Part shown: positions 35,903 to 40,634 of the stretch, one piece after another
How positions within the stretch are numbered: position 1 is the first letter of the stretch
Layout of the letters: each line of letters opens with the position of its first letter
Source: a virus
Reading direction: 5' to 3' (one strand)
Length of the DNA stretch: 40,634 bases
Virus record (IMG/VR): IMGVR_UViG_3300005289_000062
Span: 1 to 40,634 of that record
Position numbers and translations under genes: made by a program
The notes under the pieces: generated by a model
The model's input: only the letters and a program-made list of their open reading frames with translations
Databases searched by the model: none
Told to the model about the DNA's origin: nothing

Positions 35903-37878
35903 GCGACGGGCGGAGCTCCAGGTTGCGCGTACTGAAGTTCATCAATGACTTCCACCGTCATGCCGTTCCCATCGCGCACGATCTTGTGGCGGATTGCCAC
36001 CGGAACGGGTGCGGGTTGCGCGGGCATTGGAGGCGGCATATTCACCACGACCGGAGGCGCGGGAGGTTGGACCGGCATTGGAGGCGGCGCCATGATCGGG
36101 GCGCTGGGGGCTCCGCCGGGGAAGGCGGGAGCCCCACCCGTCATGGGCGCCGCTTCCGCGGCCGGCCCGACAACTCCCATCGCCTTCAACTCCGCCCACT
36201 CGACACGCTTCTTGGCGACGATCTTCTCCCAGTTCGGCCAATTCCGCGCCTTGAGGATCTCCGCCACCGCATCGGGACTCCCGGGCTCGCCGAATCCGCC
36301 GATGTTGTGGATCTCGATGGCTTCCTGCATCATCTGGACCCGCGAGAACGGGAGCGTCGAGCCAGATTTCACGTCCACGTCGAATTCGTGGCCCCGGAAG
36401 CGCATCCCGTCGATGGATTTCCACGCATTCCTGCCGCGATCCTCTCCGAGCAGGCGAACCATGCGCGGTTCCGTCCAGTACGCGGCGATGAAGTCGAGTT
36501 CGAGTTCGCCCAAGTCCTCGAGAGAGGTTTCATCGTACCGCGCTTGCTGACGGATGCGCGTGTTGGCCTGTTCTTGCAGGATTTCCAACGCGCTCGCGGC
36601 TTCCATGCCGACGGGACGACGGCCTTGGAGGATCTCCTGATGGCCCGTCATCATTTCCATGTGAAGCCGGAGCATTTCCACGAACTCGAACACCGCGTTC
36701 GGGAGCGGAGAGGGCTGTACGCGGTCGAGTTTTCCGTCGCCTTGCACATTGATGACGCGATTCGGCCCGTTGTCGATGGGCGTCTTGACCGTGACATTGT
36801 GCGCCACCCACGGCGACTGAAGATTCCAGATGAAGTGGTCGATGATGAGCGAGAGCGTCTTGTTCAGTTCGAGTTGCGGCCCTTCGAGGATGTTGAGAAG
36901 CCCCTCGGCCCAGAATTCCCACTCGACGGGCGTGTAGTAGAAGTGCGAGAACGGGTATTCCTTGAAGTCGTAGAAGGTGTTGCCCAGCCCGGGCACGCCC
37001 CAACGGTCGTTTTCCAGCACCGCGCCGTTCCCGAGCAACATACGACGGATCTGATCGCCGGACTCGCGCACGAACAGCTCCATGACACGACACCGCTGGC
37101 CCGTTCCGTGCAGACTTTCGCCCGACCCGCGCTGGAACGGCATGATCCACGCGGTTCCCTGAGTGCCCGCCATCGGAACGGAGCCGTCCGACGCCTGACC
37201 TTCCTTGAACTTCGCGGCGTGTAGGAGCATATCCCACTCGCCAGGCGCGATTCCGTCCACCTTGTTCGGATAGTTCTCGATCAGCCAGTCGTAGGGCAGG
37301 TCTTGGACGTGCGAAACGTACCGACCTTGCTTGAGCATCGAGCAATCCGGGTCGGGGAACAGCGAGAACGGCATGACCGAATGAAGTTCGATGCGACCCT
37401 TCACGCCGCCATAGGTGCAATGGGGATTCCACACGGGCTTGATGAAGCCATTGCCGATCGAGCATTTGGTCCGCTGGATTCGTGGGAACAGATGCTCGAA
37501 CTTGTTCTGATCGTGGACGTAGTTGAGCGCGTCCTCGGCGTCCTTCGCCAGCACGAAATCCTGCGGGTCATCCATGCGCCGCGGCTGGACGAACAGTTGC
37601 GGCCGATTGTCGGTGAGAGCCGCGACCGTGGCTTCCACAAACGTCTTGCAGAGATTGTGCGTGACCTGACTACGCTCCGCGCTCCACTCAACGCCCTCCC
37701 AGTGGCGTCCTTCGTAGAGATTGAGTTCCTTTTTCCATATCTTGCGCTTTGGTTCGCTGGCCGAGGAGGACATGGTGAAAAGCTGAAGGGCTTGACGGAC
37801 GATCAGTTCCTCGCCCGCCTTGTTGTCCTTGGCGGTGAGGATCTGGTCGATGACTGGAGGCGCGGTGGTGTCGGGCAT
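35899..37878 (-). CDS. Portal protein, podovirus type
   Basis: 659 residues, ATG 37878 (TGATG overlap). The portal dodecamer forms the vertex through which DNA enters. KELNLYEGRHWEGVEW, SQVTHNLCKTFVEATVAALTDNRPQLFVQPR near the N-terminus, then FSLFPDPDCS, YPFSHFYYTPVEWEFWAEGLLN, and EILQGRRPVGMEAASALEILQEQANTRI match podovirus portals. A long Pro/Val-rich tail (MPVQPPAPPVVVNMPPPMPA) ends the protein. It lies a few genes downstream of the terminase as expected. Confidence 0.9.
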   Translation of the reverse strand: MPDTTAPPVIDQILTAKDNKAGEELIVRQALQLFTMSSSASEPKRKIWKKELNLYEGRHWEGVEWSAERSQVTHNLCKTFVEATVAALTDNRPQLFVQPRRMDDPQDFVLAKDAEDALNYVHDQNKFEHLFPRIQRTKCSIGNGFIKPVWNPHCTYGGVKGRIELHSVMPFSLFPDPDCSMLKQGRYVSHVQDLPYDWLIENYPNKVDGIAPGEWDMLLHAAKFKEGQASDGSVPMAGTQGTAWIMPFQRGSGESLHGTGQRCRVMELFVRESGDQIRRMLLGNGAVLENDRWGVPGLGNTFYDFKEYPFSHFYYTPVEWEFWAEGLLNILEGPQLELNKTLSLIIDHFIWNLQSPWVAHNVTVKTPIDNGPNRVINVQGDGKLDRVQPSPLPNAVFEFVEMLRLHMEMMTGHQEILQGRRPVGMEAASALEILQEQANTRIRQQARYDETSLEDLGELELDFIAAYWTEPRMVRLLGEDRGRNAWKSIDGMRFRGHEFDVDVKSGSTLPFSRVQMMQEAIEIHNIGGFGEPGSPDAVAEILKARNWPNWEKIVAKKRVEWAELKAMGVVGPAAEAAPMTGGAPAFPGGAPSAPIMAPPPMPVQPPAPPVVVNMPPPMPAQPAPVPVAIRHKIVRDGNGMTVEVIDELQYAQPGAPPVA

Positions 37879-38111
37879 CAGACTGAAATCCCCTGCTCAT
37901 TTTGGTAAATCGCGCACTCCCGGTCCTCGCACGGCTTTCCGAGCGTGCGAATGTGTTGCATGAACCGCTTGGGCAGAAGTTCCTCGCACGTCTCCGTCGG
38001 CTGATCGGCGTGCTTGATCTTGTGCGCCTCGTTGACGTAGGTGCCTTGAGGGTTGGTGATGATGACGGCGCACTTCTGGGACCACGGACACCCGCTATGC
38101 CAGTGACTCAC
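37878..38111 (-). CDS. Small Cys-containing protein
   Basis: 77 residues, GTG 38111 overlapping the preceding stop. HWHSGCPWSQKC at the front and CEELLPK ... CEDRECAIY at the end provide five cysteines, perhaps one metal site. No family. Coupled to the portal gene by TGATG. Confidence 0.6.
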   Translation of the reverse strand: MSHWHSGCPWSQKCAVIITNPQGTYVNEAHKIKHADQPTETCEELLPKRFMQHIRTLGKPCEDRECAIYQNEQGISV

Positions 38112-38494
38112 GATCTGATCTCCCCCAAATCCATTACTTGCTTGCGGTAGTCCTTCAACATTTCACCCTGAAGCTTCACGTCCTCGAAGTCCTGGCGTTC
38201 CTTCTTGATCTGATTGAACTTCGGACGGCTCGAACCGCGACCGATGGGCACGAATCCTAGCTCCTTGGCTTTCTTCTCGGCTTCGCGGTAGGTGCGGAAC
38301 TTCCGGATGTCTTTGCCGAAGAAGTCCTTGAACTCCCGCCAGTTCGCGTCCGTAGCAACCATCCCGCCAGCCGCATTGAAAGCATCACGAAAGCCAGCTC
38401 GCAGGCTTCTTCCTCGTTTCGGCGCCGCCTTGCCGCACTCGACGCAGTTTCCACGCTCCCCGACTTTGGCACGGAACCGGACGCAGGTGTGCAT
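38108..38494 (-). CDS. Hypothetical basic protein with CxxC
   Basis: 128 residues, ATG 38494, no clear ribosome-binding site. N-terminal CVRFRAKVGERGNCVECGKAA may form a zinc knuckle; the rest is basic and helical (REAEKKAKELGFVP, NQIKKERQDFEDVKLQGEML). Function unknown; possibly DNA-binding. Confidence 0.6.
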   Translation of the reverse strand: MHTCVRFRAKVGERGNCVECGKAAPKRGRSLRAGFRDAFNAAGGMVATDANWREFKDFFGKDIRKFRTYREAEKKAKELGFVPIGRGSSRPKFNQIKKERQDFEDVKLQGEMLKDYRKQVMDLGEIRS

Positions 38495-38501
38495 CGTTTA
38501 C

Positions 38502-38618
38502 TCAATGGCAACTGTTCCACAGCGCGAGCGCCACGAACAATACTACCATAGCGAACGCCAGAACGCCGAAATCGAATGCGCTGCTCTGTGTCCATTTTGG
38601 AGGCCACGGTCTACCCAT
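38502..38618 (-). CDS. Putative single-span membrane mini-protein (38 aa)
   Basis: ATG 38618 overlaps the preceding gene by 8 bases; stop at 38504-38502. After a short polar start (GRPWPPKWTQSS) comes one hydrophobic span, FDFGVLAFAMVVLFVALALW. The frame fills an otherwise empty gap of 116 bases, though its ribosome-binding site (AGAGG, 13 bases away) is weak. Confidence 0.5.
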   Translation of the reverse strand: MGRPWPPKWTQSSAFDFGVLAFAMVVLFVALALWNSCH

Positions 38619-38916
38619 GACGTTTTGTGACCTCTTTCAACAGCTCCACTTGGAGCGTAGTGAAGATGTCGGAAACTGAAGTGCGGACTCCAACCTCATC
38701 GGAAGCGTCGAACTCAGGGACGCGATGCTTGATCTGGGCAATCAGAGAATTCTCAAAAAGCTTGCACGCCGCATGAACGATTCCATCGTGCCCCAGCCGC
38801 TTGCCAGTTTCAACGTCCATCCCTTCGGGCCGCTCGTACCCGAAAGTCAGGACCGTGTACTCAAGGCACTCAAGCAACTTCTTCTTGAAGTCTTGCACAA
38901 GGTCTGGATATTTCAT
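38611..38916 (-). CDS. Hypothetical helical protein
   Basis: 101 residues. ATG 38916 forms TGATG with the large-terminase stop and has GAGG upstream; the longer frame from GTG 38943 would overlap terL. Helical (DLVQDFKKKLLECLEYTVL ... CKLFENSLIAQIKHRV). No family; the place next to terL gives no clear role. Confidence 0.65.
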   Translation of the reverse strand: MKYPDLVQDFKKKLLECLEYTVLTFGYERPEGMDVETGKRLGHDGIVHAACKLFENSLIAQIKHRVPEFDASDEVGVRTSVSDIFTTLQVELLKEVTKRHG

Positions 38917-40319
38917 CAGTTCCTCACATACCAATCGGGCCACGCGGAACCCTGCCGGACCTTGTTGTACTTCTGGAACGACCGGGCGTAGTGCGAGAGT
39001 TCGTCGGCGGAATAGACCCTCGGCCGATCCGTGGGATGTTCACGCGGCGCGGGCTTCGGCTCCCCGTCCGTCGCGTAGTCGAACATCATGTACTCCGTGA
39101 ACGCTCCGTACCGCAAGGCGTCCATCGCGTGACACCAAGCGTGGAGCGGCTGGGGAGGTTTCTTTTCCTTGTTCCACTGGTAGCGCCCGAGTTCGTTCCG
39201 CGTCATCGGGCATTCGCCTTCAGCGATATACAGCCGGTCCTTTTCGAACAGGTTGTAGACGTACTGGATGCCCGTCGTCACGTCCTTCCGCGCCGTCATA
39301 GTTTCGATGCCGATTCTGGACAACCACTGGCGAGCCGTCTTGTCCTCGGGGTCGGCGTAGAACGCCTGGACCCCATCGCGGTCGCGCCACAGCTTCAATT
39401 CCGCGCCCCAGTAGTCCATCGACAACTCCGCGCCGTACAGCTCCTTGAGGATCACCCACTTTCCAGTGTCGAGTTTCGCAAGTTGGACGGCCGCAAAGGG
39501 GTCGGTGAAACCGAAGTCGAGACCCGCGATCTTCCGCACGATGTTCGTCCCGGGCGGGATCTTGTAGTGCCCATGCTTCTGGTCGGAGTAGGACTTGAAC
39601 ACGAGGCCCTCGAAGCTGACGCACTCGCCCTCGAGTTCCTGCGCCGCGTAGTTGTCCGAGAACTTGGCGCGGATGCGCTCGATTTCGGAATGCGCGAGGA
39701 ACCCGCCGCAATGCTCCCGGCAGTTGTCCTCGGTACGGCCGCGGAAAACGTAGGTGTCGCTCGCGGGATTCTTTTCCTGGCACTGGAGGCAGAACCGTTC
39801 ATGCACCCAGCAGTAACCCTTCGGCGTGCCCGTGAAGATGAGCGGAGCCAGCGTGTCGATCGTCGTGGCGAGCAGCACGTCGAACGTATCCGCGCCGTTG
39901 AACCACTCGGCGGGTTCGTCGCCCCAGACCGCACCCGGCGAAATGCCGCGGGTTCCCCCCGGGTTGTCCGCCGACTTGATTTCGATACGCAGCGGGAAGG
40001 GTCTGGAAGCTTCCGTCGGCTCGAGGATGTACGCCCGATCAGCCTTGTAGTGTTTCTTGATGAGCGGCGCCGCGATCTCGGCGAACTTGCGCTCGATGAC
40101 GATGGACATGGGATAGTTCGGAGCCATCGCCACCCCGAGCGGCGGCATACACTGGCGAGGGCCATAGAACAGCTTCAGAAACCCACGGGCTCCAAAGCTC
40201 GACTTCCCCCACTTGCGGCCGGCGATCACGCTCAGGATCTTGTACGCCCCTGAGTCGAGCACCTTCATGGCCCGCTCTTGCGCGGGATTCAGGCGCCACG
40301 CCAGGTTGATGACGCTCAC
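38916..40319 (-). CDS. terL: Terminase large subunit
   Basis: 467 residues, GTG 40319 overlapping the small-subunit stop. This is the ATPase-nuclease that packages DNA into the procapsid. Walker A variant GRKWGKSS (34-41), Walker B VWGDE with D134-E135, coupling motif TGTPKG (163-168), and RNase H-like nuclease motifs AGLDFGFTDPFA, YADPEDK and HAMDALRYG. Between the ATPase and nuclease domains C177-x2-C180 and C200-x3-C204 form an unusual Cys-rich insertion that may bind zinc. Length is normal for TerL. Confidence 0.95.
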   Translation of the reverse strand: MSVINLAWRLNPAQERAMKVLDSGAYKILSVIAGRKWGKSSFGARGFLKLFYGPRQCMPPLGVAMAPNYPMSIVIERKFAEIAAPLIKKHYKADRAYILEPTEASRPFPLRIEIKSADNPGGTRGISPGAVWGDEPAEWFNGADTFDVLLATTIDTLAPLIFTGTPKGYCWVHERFCLQCQEKNPASDTYVFRGRTEDNCREHCGGFLAHSEIERIRAKFSDNYAAQELEGECVSFEGLVFKSYSDQKHGHYKIPPGTNIVRKIAGLDFGFTDPFAAVQLAKLDTGKWVILKELYGAELSMDYWGAELKLWRDRDGVQAFYADPEDKTARQWLSRIGIETMTARKDVTTGIQYVYNLFEKDRLYIAEGECPMTRNELGRYQWNKEKKPPQPLHAWCHAMDALRYGAFTEYMMFDYATDGEPKPAPREHPTDRPRVYSADELSHYARSFQKYNKVRQGSAWPDWYVRN

Positions 40320-40634
40320 GAAACGCTCGCCTCCGCCGGAATCGACTTCATGGGCTCCTTCGTCGTCGTCCCCAACTCGGAAATGTGGATGGTGTTGAAC
40401 TGGTTCGACCCGCCCTGACCGTTGTTGATGAGACCGAGTAGCGCCCCCGCAACCTCGATCAGCTTCGTCCGCACCGACCGATTGTTCGTCGCGTGAAGAT
40501 CGCGGATGACTTGGTACAGCATATAGTCCTTGCCGAGTATCCCCGACAGATCCTTCACCGGATACCCGGCGGCGACCGCCCGCTCCGCCGCGAGCGCCTT
40601 CATATCGACCGTGATGCCGTACCGCCTGAGCAGT
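40316..40634 (-). CDS. Putative terminase small subunit, C-terminal part (begins at 204)
   Basis: This is the other end of the junction-spanning gene. The frame enters from position 204-1 (1-70 is repeated here as 40565-40634) and ends at TGA 40318-40316, overlapping the GTG of terL. This part reads KALAAERAVAAGYPVKDLSG, then KDYMLYQVIRDLHATNNRSV and TKLIEVAGALLGLINNG, with a Ser/Thr-rich tail. Helical centre and placement suit an oligomeric DNA-recognition subunit. See the entry at 1-204 for the start. Confidence 0.7.
   Translation of the reverse strand, partial: LLRRYGITVDMKALAAERAVAAGYPVKDLSGILGKDYMLYQVIRDLHATNNRSVRTKLIEVAGALLGLINNGQGGSNQFNTIHISELGTTTKEPMKSIPAEASVS
40565..40634. repeat. 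Terminal direct repeat, right copy
   Basis: Identical over 70 bases to positions 1-70. Removing one copy joins the two parts of the small-terminase-like gene into one uninterrupted 150-codon frame, which shows that the contig closes into a circle. Confidence 0.95.

Noticed and set aside
38991-40253. 420-codon open frame on the plus strand
   Set aside because: Antisense to terL; no initiation site and low-complexity Arg/Val/Asp composition.
1-40634. tRNA, rRNA or CRISPR features
   Set aside because: No cloverleaf, rRNA-like stretch or regularly spaced repeats were noticed by eye; a tRNAscan or CRISPR search was not possible.

Overview
The window reads as one complete tailed-phage genome (Caudoviricetes, podovirus-like). 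The first 70 bases (1-70) recur exactly as the last 70 (40565-40634), and the small-terminase-like gene runs off one end and resumes in frame at the other. This is therefore a circular assembly of about 40,564 unique bases (circularly permuted or terminally redundant DNA), cut inside a gene. The sequence is GC-rich, densely packed, and uses ATGA/GTGA/TAATG stop-start overlaps nearly everywhere. I see no integrase, excisionase, classical repressor, tRNA, rRNA or CRISPR array, so a virulent lifestyle is the simplest reading. The host cannot be named; sigma70-like promoters, Shine-Dalgarno sites and a lipobox only say it is a bacterium.

Right-pointing (early/middle) arm, 515-16166. It opens with small zinc-ribbon-like genes and a strong promoter at 1443-1470 whose spacer is a perfect palindrome. 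Next come short genes separated by GC-rich hairpins with a repeated CATGGAGG-type ribosome-binding box, including a sliding-clamp-like protein (2169-2930). A recombination set follows: a RecT/Bet-family annealing protein (4466-5554) and a Cas4/RecB-like Fe-S nuclease (5836-6630). After an HNH-AP2 endonuclease lies an array of overlapping tiny genes (7872-10675), many Cys-rich. Replication genes follow: a protein with a DnaB-N-like domain, a structured AT-rich intergenic segment that may be the origin, a second HNH endonuclease, and a UvrD-like SF1 helicase. A RusA-type resolvase, an adenine methyltransferase (DPPY) and a CmcI-like methyltransferase close the arm. No DNA polymerase, primase or clamp loader was recognised, so host enzymes are probably recruited.

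Left-pointing (late) arm, from 431 across the junction and down to 17098. In transcription order: a small conserved protein, small terminase, large terminase, small genes, portal, tail/virion proteins including a 564-residue protein with three internal repeats, small genes, scaffold, major capsid protein, a decoration-like protein, a head-tail adaptor, a nozzle-like protein, three internal-virion-type proteins (one of 1029 residues), a tail fibre, structural proteins, an intact CheY-like receiver protein, a holin-like membrane protein, a Cys-rich protein, a glycosyltransferase, a methyltransferase and a lipoprotein. Two minus-strand terminators (about 16160-16192 and 16625-16656) flank a DUF1508-like gene, and a third HNH-type gene lies on the opposite strand beside them.

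The most novel signal is a pair of leader RNAs (6636-6737 and 10680-10776). Each follows a -10 element and has the same A-B-A'-B' order of complementary segments (an H-type pseudoknot), shared linker sequences and compensating differences. Other unusual points are the receiver-domain gene in the late operon, the Cys-rich mini-protein array, the clamp without a polymerase, a shared GTGATATAnT promoter class including one that would make a leaderless mRNA, and a Cys-rich insertion in the large terminase.
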